Shown here: positions 1 through 8,168 of the stretch, one piece after another
How positions within the stretch are numbered: position 1 is the first letter of the stretch
Layout: every line of letters begins with the position of its first letter
Assembly: GCA_963678255.2 (NCBI GenBank)
Contig: CAXXTW010000002.1
Span: 1,612,001 to 1,676,000 of the forward strand
Direction of reading: 5' to 3'
Length of the DNA stretch: 64,000 nt
Source: G963678255 sp963678255
Lineage (GTDB): Bacteria > Cloacimonadota > Cloacimonadia > Cloacimonadales > WRIO01
Notes under the pieces: generated by a model
Databases searched by the model: none
What the model was told of the DNA's origin: nothing
What the model saw: only the letters and a program-made list of their open reading frames with translations
Translations under genes and position numbers: made by a program

Positions 1-47
1 TCAAAAAGATTGCTAAGATGGAGACAATTAACATTGGTATTGCAGAC

Positions 48-189
48 ATTAGCAAATCGTAGATTTGCAGATAAGAGATAAAAGATAAGAGATAAAATTA
101 CACTTTTGTGTTGTTGATAATGGCAGTGATGGTGAACTACAGATAATGGATAAATGTTAAGCTTCATCGTTGGAGAATTGCTTTAACAT
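48..189. repeat. Composite intergenic repeat, copy A
   Basis: The modules run in order. First is the palindrome GCAAATC-N3-GATTTGC (about 51-67), then a run of AGATAA-type units. Next come a small TACAC/GTGTT hairpin and the element GGCAGTGATGGTGAAC (from about 122). A 28-bp element at 159-186 beginning AAGCTTCATCG ends the copy. The same modules recur in copies B, C and D in different combinations, so this is a modular repeat rather than a single duplicated block. Confidence 0.7.
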
Positions 190-254
190 GACAAATATTA
201 ATAAATGTATTCTTCATTTCTTTTGTCATGATACAAAATAAACGAAGCAAAGAA

Positions 255-295
255 AAAATCAAGCCCGGAAAACCCCTATCGGGGATCTTGATTTT
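255..295. terminator. Hairpin, possible bidirectional terminator
   Basis: A 9-bp stem (AAAATCAAG pairing with CTTGATTTT) encloses a second short stem, CCCC-TATC-GGGG. A-rich and T-rich flanks give it terminator character on both strands. No gene ends nearby inside the window, so it may belong to a gene left of position 1 or be another extragenic palindrome. Confidence 0.45.
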
Positions 296-464
296 CATCT
301 CTTTTCATTGAAATATAAATATCTGTATTTTTCTGATGGTATGCCATTTAATCTCCAGTCACTCTCAGAGGTTCCACCATAGCTTGCCAATGGGTAGGTT
401 AAATTATAAGGTAAACCATTGTCTTATTTACGTTCAATTAAACAGGTGTTATGTGCAATTGATT

Positions 465-486
465 GAGACGCAAAGCATTGCGTCTC
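465..486. repeat. REP-like palindrome GAGACGCAA/TTGCGTCTC
   Basis: A perfect 9-bp inverted repeat with a 4-nt loop, followed by TAC. It resembles the GTAGAGACG-type extragenic palindromes dispersed in many bacterial genomes. It lies in non-coding DNA, and no REP-associated transposase is seen in the window. Confidence 0.6.
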
Positions 487-548
487 TACGAGATATTATC
501 AAAAACAACAAAAACAGAAGGAAATGCAAGAAAATTCCATGAAACCGA

Positions 549-645
549 TGTAGGCAACACAGGTGTGTTGCAGATAATGGCAGTGATGGTGAACTACAGA
601 TAATGGATAAAAGATAAGCTTCATCGTTGGAGAATTGCTTTAATA
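549..645. repeat. Composite intergenic repeat, copy B
   Basis: It contains a perfect hairpin CAACACA-GG-TGTGTTG (555-570). After that come the GGCAGTGATGGTGAAC element and the AGATAATGGATAAA spacer, both identical to copy A, and the 28-bp AAGCTTCATCG element (616-643). The first module differs from copy A, which shows that hairpin modules are exchanged in front of a constant tail. Confidence 0.7.
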
Positions 646-747
646 AAGTATTTTCTGGATAAGATATGGTTATTTCTTTGAAATGGTATTGTTCATTTCT
701 TTTAATAGATGGATTAAGGATATTGAAAGCTTGTAATTTTTTTATTT

Positions 748-799
748 CGAGGACGAGCCGTCCTCGCTCCATAGCATCTGCAAACAAGATGTTCGCAGA
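748..799. repeat. Two adjacent REP-like palindromes
   Basis: Positions 748-766 form a perfect 8-bp hairpin, CGAGGACG-AGC-CGTCCTCG. Positions 777-799 form a near-perfect one, TCTGCAAACA-AGA-TGTTCGCAGA. A close relative of the second, TGCAAACA-TCA-TGTTTGCA, occurs at 47679-47697. Each has a 3-nt loop and no U-tract, so they look like extragenic palindromes rather than terminators. Confidence 0.6.
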
Positions 800-888
800 A
801 CGAGTGTTTTATTCTTTCCATAAAAATCAAATTGTGAAGCAACAAAAGGGATTCTTATTTTACCGGGAAGAGAGGACAAATCGGGGAT

Positions 889-987
889 AAAGGCAGTGCT
901 GGTGCACTGCAGATTATAGCAAATCAGAGATTTGCAGATAAGAGATAATAGATAAAAGTTAAGCTTCATCGTTGGAGAATTGCTTAA
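889..987. repeat. Composite intergenic repeat, copy C
   Basis: Module order here is the hairpin GCAGTG...CACTGC (about 893-910), palindrome GCAAATC-AGA-GATTTGC, AGATAA spacer units, then the 27-bp AAGCTTCATCG element (961-987). The GCAAATC palindrome differs from copy A only in its 3-nt loop, whereas the arms are identical. Confidence 0.7.
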
Positions 988-1205
988 CTGCAGGCAGTGG
1001 AACGATCAGAAAATCATTAGATATTTGAATAATGTTATTTCTTATTTCAAAAAAAGGGGTTGCTTATATCCAATAATTAATATTTTTTTGTCCACGATTA
1101 ACATCATCTTCTCCTTAGATTTAATAAATCTCAATATTAATTCCTTATTGAGAAGTGGTTTTATGGCAGATTTATTAGTAATTTATTATTAATTGAACAC
1201 CAAGG

Positions 1206-1238
1206 GAGGAGTAAGGAAGGAGTAAGAAAGGAGTAAAG
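1206..1238. repeat. Tandem 11-bp repeat, 3 units (AAGGAGTAAGG)
   Basis: Three consecutive 11-bp units, GAGGAGTAAGG, AAGGAGTAAGA and AAGGAGTAAAG, preceded by GAACACCAAG. The same unit occurs in inverse orientation at 46683-46704, again next to the word ACACCAAGG, and in a worn form near 25701. It contains no reading frame. Confidence 0.7.
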
Positions 1239-1310
1239 AAAGACTACTTTATGTATAGAGATGGTATCAGTAGAAGATGTAGTGAACTATGTCTTAAACT
1301 CGTTGATTTG

Positions 1311-1372
1311 ATATAAAAGATAAAAGATAATACTACACTTATGTGTTGATGATAATAGCAGTGTGGGTGAAC
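1311..1372. repeat. Partial composite repeat, copy D
   Basis: A shorter, more diverged member of the family. It has AGATAAAAGATAA spacer units, a TACACTTATGTGTTG mini-hairpin like that in copy A, and a degraded GCAGTG...GTGAAC element. The AAGCTTCATCG tail is missing. Confidence 0.5.
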
Positions 1373-1628
1373 TAAATGGTCTTTATGAGAATCTGCTTAA
1401 ATTTTAGGTGAATATGTCATAAACTCACTCTTCGAGCTCAAACATATGGCTGTTCTCAACTCTTCGACTTTCCTTGCGACTTAACGTTATTTTTTCATGG
1501 TCGATTGTACCACTTATACATTTTTATCAGGGAGAGAGATAGTTTTTTACTCAGAAAAAAGAGAAGAATTGATGTAATTATTTTATATTAGTAAATTCTA
1601 TTGCCAGATATGTCAAGAAGGAGTACCC

Positions 1629-1673
1629 ATGTTTACTTTTCTCGCCTATAAGTACAAGAGTTGTTTAATATGA
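1629..1673 (+). CDS. Possible 14-residue small ORF or leader peptide
   Basis: An AAGGAG motif sits six bases before an ATG that opens a 14-codon frame (MFTFLAYKYKSCLI) ending in TGA, about 110 bp upstream of the kinase gene at 1782. The ribosome binding site is better than those of several real genes here. The peptide is short and matches nothing I know, and a chance occurrence is possible. No attenuator-like hairpin pair follows it. Confidence 0.2.
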   Translation: MFTFLAYKYKSCLI

Positions 1674-1781
1674 GTTTTTTTATAATTTGCACTGTCTCGA
1701 AAATTCTATAACAGGTATAAAGGATTTTTATTGACATAAATCAGTTACTTCATTACTTTTAAAACAAAGGCGGATGTATTA

Positions 1782-4028
1782 ATGAAAAAAGAAGTCTTTG
1801 ATTTTATTCTCAGTAATTTTGAGAGTATCTATGAAGATATAAGTGATACAATCATGATCTACAAGAAAAGCATAGATAACGAATATATCGTTGAGAAGGC
1901 AAATAACAGTTTTTTTAAGATATCCGGTTTTAAAGTTAAGAAAGTAATAAAGCAGGAAATCAGGAATATTTTTAATGATGAGCTATCATTATTAATGATT
2001 TCACTTTTTAAGAAATCGTCTGGAAACAATGAAAAGGTTGTATATGAAACAACTATTCCTATCCCATCAGGCAGTATATCTTGGCAAATCATAGTAGAAA
2101 TTATAAGATATAACTCAGAAGAATATTATTTTACTAAATCAACGAATATTTCGAATAAACGAGAATTAATGGAGACAATAAAGCGATTAAGAACCATCAG
2201 TCAGGTAGCAAAAATTGGTGGGTGGGAATACAATCCACTAACAGGTGAGGTTTTTTGGACAGAGGAAATGTTTAATATTTTTGAGTTGGATTATAGTTTT
2301 AACCCAACCCCAAACAGAATTAAGCGATTTTTTCAGCCAGACGAACTAAAACCAATAAAGCTTAAGATAGATGAAGCTTTTAAAAATGGAACTTCCTTTG
2401 ATTTTATTTCTCATTTTATAACAGCTAATCAACGGCATCTTTGGGTAAGGATAGTGGTTAATGCCCATTTTGTTGATAAAAAGATAAAAAAACTATATGG
2501 TGTTTTACAAGATGTGACATTAATTAAACAAATGGAACTTGAACTGGAGTTTGAGAAATCAAAATTAAATGAAATATTAGAAACTCAACAGGAGATTATT
2601 TGCCGTTCATTACCAGACACCACAATTTTGTATGCCAATCAAGCCTATGCCAAGTATTTTAATGAAAGTGTAGAGGATCTAGTTAAAAAGAAATTCATAG
2701 AATTTATTCCACAAGAAGAAAGAGCTAGTGTATTTGAAACCATTCGCAAATTACAATGGAATAATAGAGTTATTCAATATGAACATAAAGTGAACAAAGC
2801 AGATGGTAGCACAAGATGGATGGAGTGGACAGATTGTGGGATATTTGATGATTTTGGGAATCTAATAGAAGTTCAATCTCATGGAAAAGACATCACAGAA
2901 AGAAAACAATTAGAATTGGAGATCCTCAAAAGTGAAACGTTATACAAAAGTTTGGTACAGGCTTCCCCCAATGGGATAATCTTGTTTGATTCGAAAGGGA
3001 AGATAGGATTTATCAATGAGAATGTTCCTAACTTATTAGAAATTGAAAGTGATAAGATTCTCAATTCAAATATAAATGAATGGATATACAGGAAAGTAAC
3101 CGATGTAAAAGCCTTGTTAAACAGGATAATAAAATATCCATTAACACAGAACTTAGAGATAAAACTTTTATCAGACAAGAATAAAATTATAGATGTAGAA
3201 ATCTTCTTATCGATTTTAAAACTTCCGAATGAACCCATAAACTTTTTAGTTTTGCTTCATGATATAACAGGGAAAAAACAAGCATTACAAAGTAAAGCAG
3301 ATATTGAGAAGATATTGAATCATACTGCGCGTTTATCGACAATAAGCGCTTTATCGGCAGGGATTTCTCATGAGATCAATCAACCATTAAGTGCCATGAA
3401 AGTAATGATTGATGGTATGATCTATTTAAAAAAGAATAATTATACTACATTTCAGAGCACGATAGAGGAAAAATTAACGTTTGCTTCACAGCAAATCAGT
3501 AGAATAGAGAGCATCATTGACCATCTAAGAAGTATGATTTATAATAAACCAGAGACATTATTTACCCATTTTGATTTACATCAAAGCATTCAGAATGTAA
3601 TCAATATACTTTCAACTCAGATAAAAAACCATAATATAAATTTGGAATTTTTACCATGTGTAACTCAAACTACAATCATGGGATATCCAATTCAACTGGA
3701 ACAAATCATAATAAATTTGATGAACAATGCGATATATGCTCTGGATGATGATACAAAAAATGAAGAAAAAGAGATCAGAATCAGTACTAAAGTAATGAAT
3801 AATTTAGTAACCATTAAAGTGTATAATAATGGAAAATGTCTTAGCCAAGACGAACTTGACAGAATCTTTGAACCGTTTTTTTCAACAAAACCACAAGGTT
3901 TAGGCACAGGCTTAGGGTTGGCAATCTGTCAGCAGTTAATTGCATCTTTTGGAGGCACCATTACAGTTAGAAACATTATACCAAAAGGGGTAGAATTTAT
4001 ACTCATCATTCCAGAAAGCAGAGGTTAA
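1782..4028 (+). CDS. Soluble multi-PAS sensor histidine kinase
   Basis: A 748-residue kinase with no membrane segment, so it senses a cytoplasmic signal. Four PAS-like domains are visible at about 15-125, 140-245 (with the GGWEYNP opening of PAS_3 domains), 265-375 (ending DITERK) and 385-495 (ending DITGKK). The dimerisation helix has the phospho-acceptor His530 in SAGISHEINQPLSAM, the NtrB/DctB-like H-box. The ATPase domain shows the N-box NLMNNAIYAL and the G-box GTGLGLAICQQL. The stop codon is one base before the ATG of the NtrC-type regulator, so the two are surely co-transcribed and a cognate pair. The start follows AAAGGCGGA. Confidence 0.93.
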   Translation: MKKEVFDFILSNFESIYEDISDTIMIYKKSIDNEYIVEKANNSFFKISGFKVKKVIKQEIRNIFNDELSLLMISLFKKSSGNNEKVVYETTIPIPSGSISWQIIVEIIRYNSEEYYFTKSTNISNKRELMETIKRLRTISQVAKIGGWEYNPLTGEVFWTEEMFNIFELDYSFNPTPNRIKRFFQPDELKPIKLKIDEAFKNGTSFDFISHFITANQRHLWVRIVVNAHFVDKKIKKLYGVLQDVTLIKQMELELEFEKSKLNEILETQQEIICRSLPDTTILYANQAYAKYFNESVEDLVKKKFIEFIPQEERASVFETIRKLQWNNRVIQYEHKVNKADGSTRWMEWTDCGIFDDFGNLIEVQSHGKDITERKQLELEILKSETLYKSLVQASPNGIILFDSKGKIGFINENVPNLLEIESDKILNSNINEWIYRKVTDVKALLNRIIKYPLTQNLEIKLLSDKNKIIDVEIFLSILKLPNEPINFLVLLHDITGKKQALQSKADIEKILNHTARLSTISALSAGISHEINQPLSAMKVMIDGMIYLKKNNYTTFQSTIEEKLTFASQQISRIESIIDHLRSMIYNKPETLFTHFDLHQSIQNVINILSTQIKNHNINLEFLPCVTQTTIMGYPIQLEQIIINLMNNAIYALDDDTKNEEKEIRISTKVMNNLVTIKVYNNGKCLSQDELDRIFEPFFSTKPQGLGTGLGLAICQQLIASFGGTITVRNIIPKGVEFILIIPESRG

Positions 4029-4029
4029 C

Positions 4030-5481
4030 ATGGAAATTATAATTATAGATGATGATTCAGGTAGTCGATCCAGTTTAAAAATGTTGCTTACAGATTTACA
4101 TTATCAGGTATATGATTTTGATAATGGGTTAAGTGCAATAAATTTTATGAAGAAGCATTTTGTGCCGGTAGTTTTAAGTGATATCAGAATGCCAGTGCTA
4201 AACGGTCTAAATCTCCTCCTAGCCATAAGGAAGGAGTTTAAAGAAAAAGCAACAGCTGTTATCTTATTTACAGGGCAAAGTAATATCCAGGATGCTATCT
4301 TTTCTTTGAAGAATGGAGCTTTTGATTATTTGACAAAACCATTAAATTTTGAAGAATTAATCAATGTTCTTCAAAAAGCCTATGAATACATCAATCTCAA
4401 AGAAGAGAATAGTTCTTATAAGTCAAACATAAAACAATTGGTTGATCAAAAGACCAAGACAATGCAAGAAGAGTTTGATCAATATAAGAATATAGCATTA
4501 GAGCATTTAGGCATGAATCAGATAGGGATATTTTCAAATACATTAAAAAAAGTCTTTGATCATGCCGAGATATTACACAACAGTCCTGAAATCCCAGTTC
4601 TTATCGAAGGAGAAACAGGCACAGGAAAGGAAGTCATCGCCAAATTTATCCATCATGGTCATTCTGTTTCAATTAGACCTTTTATAGCTGTAAATGCAGC
4701 AGCCATCCCTCCAGAGTTATTTGAAAGTGAGTTATTTGGATATGAAGGCGGGGCTTTCACAGGAAGTAAAATAAAGGGATCAAAGGGAAAGATCTTTGCA
4801 GCAGAAAATGGGACACTTTTTTTAGATGAAATCACCACATTATCTACAACAACCCAGGCGAAATTATTAAGATTAATACAAGAAAAAGAGTATTATCCAT
4901 TGGGGAGTAATGAAAAGAGTATTACAAATGCGAGATTGATTTTTGCCACAAATGATAATATCAATAAAAAGATAGAAGACGGGACATTCAGAAAAGATTT
5001 ATATTATCGATTAAAAGCAGGATATCTTTTTATTCCCCCTTTAAGAGAGAGAAAAGAAGAAATACTTCCATTAGCTCAATTATTTTTAGGGAAAATAAGT
5101 CAAGATAAGGGAAAGCCATTTGTTAAGTTTAGTTCGATAGCAGAGTCTCTATTATTAAATCATCCTTGGGAAGGAAATGTGAGAGAGTTGAGAAGTTCAA
5201 TTGAAAGGATCGTCATATTATTTAATGATAAGACAGTCCGTCCTCACCATCTATCATTCCTAAGTAACACCCTAAATAATCATTCTGATTTGCATTTAAG
5301 TGAAGATTTACTACAAAAATTGTTTGAGAATTCCAAAGAAATTGACTTAAATATATTGATAAAGAAAGTAATAATAAAGGCATTATCATACAAAAACGGG
5401 AATAAAGTCAAGACAGCCAATTTTTTAAAGATAACTCGGAATCAATTATATACCTATCTTCAGAAGTTTAATATTTGTTGA
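4030..5481 (+). CDS. NtrC-family sigma-54-dependent response regulator
   Basis: A 483-residue transcription activator. The N-terminal receiver has acidic residues at 7-9, phospho-acceptor Asp51 and Lys103. The AAA+ domain has Walker A GETGTGKE (194-201), the sigma-54 contact loop GAFTGS (241-246) and Walker B TLFLDE (262-267). A Fis-type helix-turn-helix lies at about 440-483. It is expected to be phosphorylated by the kinase encoded one base upstream, then open promoters bound by RNA polymerase with sigma-54. I could not find a clean -24/-12 promoter in the window; TTGGCATAAACTGTGTT at about 5632 before the next gene has the GG but GT instead of GC. Confidence 0.95.
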   Translation: MEIIIIDDDSGSRSSLKMLLTDLHYQVYDFDNGLSAINFMKKHFVPVVLSDIRMPVLNGLNLLLAIRKEFKEKATAVILFTGQSNIQDAIFSLKNGAFDYLTKPLNFEELINVLQKAYEYINLKEENSSYKSNIKQLVDQKTKTMQEEFDQYKNIALEHLGMNQIGIFSNTLKKVFDHAEILHNSPEIPVLIEGETGTGKEVIAKFIHHGHSVSIRPFIAVNAAAIPPELFESELFGYEGGAFTGSKIKGSKGKIFAAENGTLFLDEITTLSTTTQAKLLRLIQEKEYYPLGSNEKSITNARLIFATNDNINKKIEDGTFRKDLYYRLKAGYLFIPPLRERKEEILPLAQLFLGKISQDKGKPFVKFSSIAESLLLNHPWEGNVRELRSSIERIVILFNDKTVRPHHLSFLSNTLNNHSDLHLSEDLLQKLFENSKEIDLNILIKKVIIKALSYKNGNKVKTANFLKITRNQLYTYLQKFNIC

Positions 5482-5497
5482 TTATTGGTCATTCTGT

Positions 5498-5520
5498 TGC
5501 TGATATATCAGCATTTTATA
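5498..5520 (+). terminator. Probable terminator after the NtrC-type gene
   Basis: A perfect palindrome TGCTGA-TATA-TCAGCA is followed by TTTTATAATT, 17 bp after the stop codon at 5481. The stem is only 6 bp. A second weak hairpin (CTTTATTT...AAATAAAG, 5541-5567) follows it. Confidence 0.5.
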
Positions 5521-5718
5521 ATTATACTGAATCATAGATGCTTTATTTTATAAATAGCCAAATAAAGTATTTTACGAATTTTTAGTTAGTTAGTGCAGAT
5601 ATTTCTTTAAAATAAAGATAAAAACTGATTATTGGCATAAACTGTGTTATAATTAAATATCATAGTGTGTTTATCAACGAGTTTCAAGATTATCAAGTTA
5701 TTTCATTAGGCAGGAATT

Positions 5719-6087
5719 ATGAGAATAATAATCATAGATGATGACAAATCAATACTAACAAGTCTCATTAGTATATTAATACCAATAGGATTTGAATGTA
5801 GTACTTTTAGTGATCCTTTTATGGCTTATCAAGACATGAAGAATGTGAAGTATGACCTAATGATAACCGATATAAATATGCAGGGAATGTCAGGATTTGA
5901 GTTATTTAGATTAGCGAAACTATCGCAGAGTTCATTACAAGTAATCTATATATCAGGGTTATTTTCAGAGAATTCAATTCCATTATCAAACAAAAATGAC
6001 ACTTTAGCATTTTTTTCCAAACCCTTTCAAATAGAAGAGTTGATAGAGAAATTAAACACATTCAAGAGTCAAAAAGAAGGACTTTAG
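5719..6087 (+). CDS. Stand-alone receiver-domain response regulator
   Basis: A 122-residue CheY-like protein consisting only of a receiver domain: acidic pocket DDD at 7-9, phospho-acceptor Asp51 in MITDINM, and Lys101 in FFSKPF. It has no output domain, so it must act by protein interaction, as a phosphorelay intermediate or as a phosphate sink. Its gene is separated from the kinase/NtrC pair by about 240 bp, including a likely terminator, and has its own leader with a TATAAT at 5648-5653. It also has its own terminator. The same orientation and proximity suggest that it works with the upstream pair or with one of the hybrid kinases nearby. Confidence 0.9.
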   Translation: MRIIIIDDDKSILTSLISILIPIGFECSTFSDPFMAYQDMKNVKYDLMITDINMQGMSGFELFRLAKLSQSSLQVIYISGLFSENSIPLSNKNDTLAFFSKPFQIEELIEKLNTFKSQKEGL

Positions 6088-6136
6088 AGTAATAGATAGA
6101 AATATTAAACTGTGTATCCACACACTCCCTCACCCC

Positions 6137-6165
6137 AAACAGGATTGACAAAGTCAATCCTGTTT
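6137..6165 (+). terminator. Strong intrinsic terminator
   Basis: A perfect 13-bp stem, AAACAGGATTGAC pairing with GTCAATCCTGTTT, with a 3-nt loop, about 50 bp after the lone receiver gene. It is followed by CCCCTTTTG, a modest T-tract. It separates the signalling cluster from the transporter operon. Confidence 0.8.
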
Positions 6166-6205
6166 CCCCTTTTGATTTGCAAAAATTACTTTATAACAAA
6201 TTTAA

Positions 6206-6233
6206 TTGACAAAATACTTAGCCCTTTTATTAT
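6206..6233 (+). promoter_or_regulatory. Sigma-70-type promoter of the Lol/TamB operon
   Basis: TTGACA (6206-6211) and TATTAT (6228-6233) are separated by 16 bp, between the terminator at 6137 and the ATG at 6251. A TTG at 6206 would extend the permease by 15 residues, but it is the -35 box. The start at 6251 has AAGGG upstream, so the extended frame is not real. Confidence 0.65.
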
Positions 6234-6250
6234 CTGTTAAGGGTAAAATT

Positions 6251-7471
6251 ATGAAAATACACCTATTTATTATAAAAAATTTAATAAATAGTTTTAAAAG
6301 AATTCGCAAAAGACAGGATATTCTGTTCTTAATTGTGGGATTAATTATTTCAGTAGGAACGTTAACCACTACAATCATGCTTTTTGAAGGATATGAACAA
6401 GCGTTAAAGCAAACAATTTTAAATTTTAATGGGCATATTTTCTTCTTTAAACCAGGTGCATCAGACTTAAACAAACAAGAGATAAACTTTATAAATGATT
6501 TTTTAAAGGACAAACAAGAGGTTATTTGTGCTCAACCAGTTGTAATGGGTCAGGGTATGGTATATGCGAATGACAAATTAAAGGGAGTCACTTTTAGAAG
6601 TGTTAAATGGGATAGAAATAACATCCCTATGTTATATCATGAAATCATACGAAGTGGTTCTGGCAATCTAAAACATTTAAATGATGTTGTTATTGGCTCA
6701 TATTTAGCAAAATTACTTAATGTGACAGTAGGGGATTCTCTTTCACTTATCACTTCAAATCAAGGGTTTGATTTTTCATCGCCAATAAAGCAGGAGAGTT
6801 TTATCATCAGGGGTATTTTCCATACAGGGATGCATGAATATGATACCAAAACAATTTTTGTCAATGAAACAACTGCAAAATCATTAACGCTTCAAAAAGG
6901 AGATTATACATTAATTGAGATAAAATTAAAACCTCAATATATTGACAAAGCCAATGAAATTGCTTATAAGTGGGATTATGCATTAGAGAATCGTTTTCAG
7001 GTATCTTCCTGGGCTTTTTATAATGGAAATCTATTTTCACTATTAAGATTAGAGAAATGGGTAATTGGGATAATTTTAAGTTTTTTAATTGTTATAGCTT
7101 CGTTTAATATAATCACATCAACAACAACAACCATAACAGAAGACAGGCGAAAGATAGCCATTTTAAGAACATTGGGATTAAATGAAGTCAAAATAAATAC
7201 AATCTATGTTTTTAATACTTTTATAATTGGTTTTTTCTCAATCATAACAGGTTTAATCTTTGGATTTTTAATTGCTAAAATGATTAGTAGCCAAACTCTG
7301 ATAAAAATGCAAGGAGATGTTTATCTTTTGGATGCATTTCATGTATCCATCACATGGTATTCAATATCAATAATATTTACTATATCGATGATAATAGTTC
7401 TTTTTTCTGGGATTATTGCTTTGAAAAAGATGAACAAAACAGATATAATATCTGTTTTAAGGTATAAATAA
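6251..7471 (+). CDS. LolC/LolE-like ABC transporter permease
   Basis: A 406-residue inner-membrane protein of the FtsX/LolE/MacB permease type. One N-terminal membrane helix (about 22-42) is followed by a large extracytoplasmic domain. Three C-terminal helices start near 270, 318 and 370, with the cytoplasmic coupling segment EDRRKIAILRTLGLN between them. LolC/E permeases work with LolD to pull lipoproteins from the inner membrane. The start at 6251 is chosen because the longer TTG frame begins at the -35 box. The ATPase gene follows after 10 bp and a TamB-like gene after that. A second, more LolC-like permease is encoded alone at 48871. Substrate is unknown; MacB-type export is an alternative. 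Confidence 0.82.
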   Translation: MKIHLFIIKNLINSFKRIRKRQDILFLIVGLIISVGTLTTTIMLFEGYEQALKQTILNFNGHIFFFKPGASDLNKQEINFINDFLKDKQEVICAQPVVMGQGMVYANDKLKGVTFRSVKWDRNNIPMLYHEIIRSGSGNLKHLNDVVIGSYLAKLLNVTVGDSLSLITSNQGFDFSSPIKQESFIIRGIFHTGMHEYDTKTIFVNETTAKSLTLQKGDYTLIEIKLKPQYIDKANEIAYKWDYALENRFQVSSWAFYNGNLFSLLRLEKWVIGIILSFLIVIASFNIITSTTTTITEDRRKIAILRTLGLNEVKINTIYVFNTFIIGFFSIITGLIFGFLIAKMISSQTLIKMQGDVYLLDAFHVSITWYSISIIFTISMIIVLFSGIIALKKMNKTDIISVLRYK

Positions 7472-7481
7472 TGGAGCTAAT

Positions 7482-8165
7482 ATGAGCATTCTGAAATGTC
7501 ATAAAATTCATAAATCATATAAAGAGATAACCTCATCTTTAGTTATTTTGAAGGATATAAATCTATCAATAGAATCTGGCGAGCTTGTTGCTATTACAGG
7601 AGCTTCAGGCAGCGGGAAAAGCACTCTTTTGCATCTTATGGGATTGCTAGACACTCCAGATCAAGGAGAGATTTATTATAACAACAAACTCATTACCCCC
7701 AAAACCGAGAAAATTTATGAATTTAGAAACAAGCATATTGGTTTTGTTTTTCAATTTCATTATCTTTTAGATGATTTTACAGCGGTAGAAAATGTAGCTT
7801 TACCTATGTATATTTCAGGGAAATCATGGAATAAAAGCATCAAAGAAGCGATATCAATCTTAAGAAAACTTGATTTATCGGACAGGTCTCATCATTATCC
7901 AAATCAGTTAAGTGGAGGAGAGCAACAACGTGTAGCTATTGGAAGAGCGTTGATAAACAGACCTGATCTTATTCTTGCAGATGAACCTACAGGTAATCTG
8001 GACTTTAATCATGCATCAGAATTAATAAAATTATTATTGAAGCTTAATAAAGAGATAGGACAAACGTTTGTAATAGCGACACATGATAAAAATGTATCAA
8101 ATGCCATGTCAAAAATATATCAACTAGATAAGGGTTTTCTAATAGAAAAAGACATCAAGGAATAG
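7482..8165 (+). CDS. LolD-like ABC transporter ATPase
   Basis: A 227-residue ATP-binding subunit with Walker A GASGSGKST (40-48), Q-loop region VFQFHYLL, signature LSGGEQQ (143-149) and Walker B LILADEPT, followed by the switch histidine in ATHDK. The length and the GNLDFNHASEL segment after Walker B fit the LolD/MacB/FtsE subfamily. It should energise the permease encoded just upstream, and perhaps also the unaccompanied LolC-like permease at 48871. The start has GGAG upstream. The next gene begins 3 bp after the stop. Confidence 0.9.
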   Translation: MSILKCHKIHKSYKEITSSLVILKDINLSIESGELVAITGASGSGKSTLLHLMGLLDTPDQGEIYYNNKLITPKTEKIYEFRNKHIGFVFQFHYLLDDFTAVENVALPMYISGKSWNKSIKEAISILRKLDLSDRSHHYPNQLSGGEQQRVAIGRALINRPDLILADEPTGNLDFNHASELIKLLLKLNKEIGQTFVIATHDKNVSNAMSKIYQLDKGFLIEKDIKE

Positions 8166-8168
8166 CTT

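Larger units (their letters stand above)
1..1781. other. Long gene-free region built of short repeats
   Basis: I see no credible protein gene here. Reading frames are short, lack ribosome binding sites and cross palindromes. The first 1.4 kb is a mosaic of perfect short hairpins, AGATAA-rich spacers and a 27-28 bp element present three times; these are listed separately. From about 1380 to 1781 the sequence is plain A+T-rich leader for the kinase at 1782. TTGACA at 1731-1736 is a possible -35 box, but its expected -10 position is poor. No tRNA or rRNA is recognisable. Confidence 0.7.

Noticed and set aside
336..1192. Short reading frames in the left-end region
   Set aside because: They cross palindromes and repeats, lack ribosome binding sites and encode low-complexity peptides without similarity among themselves.
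1..1400. CRISPR array at the left end
   Set aside because: The repeated elements differ in length and order, spacing is irregular (about 100-450 bp), and there are no unique spacers of constant size and no cas genes.
5632..5654. Sigma-54 promoter before the lone receiver
   Set aside because: The -24 GG is present but the -12 position has GT instead of GC, and a TATAAT lies in the same place, so it is not convincing.
6206..6250. 15-residue N-terminal extension of the permease from a TTG codon
   Set aside because: The TTG is part of a TTGACA -35 box with a TATTAT -10 sixteen bases later, and the ATG at 6251 has AAGGG upstream.
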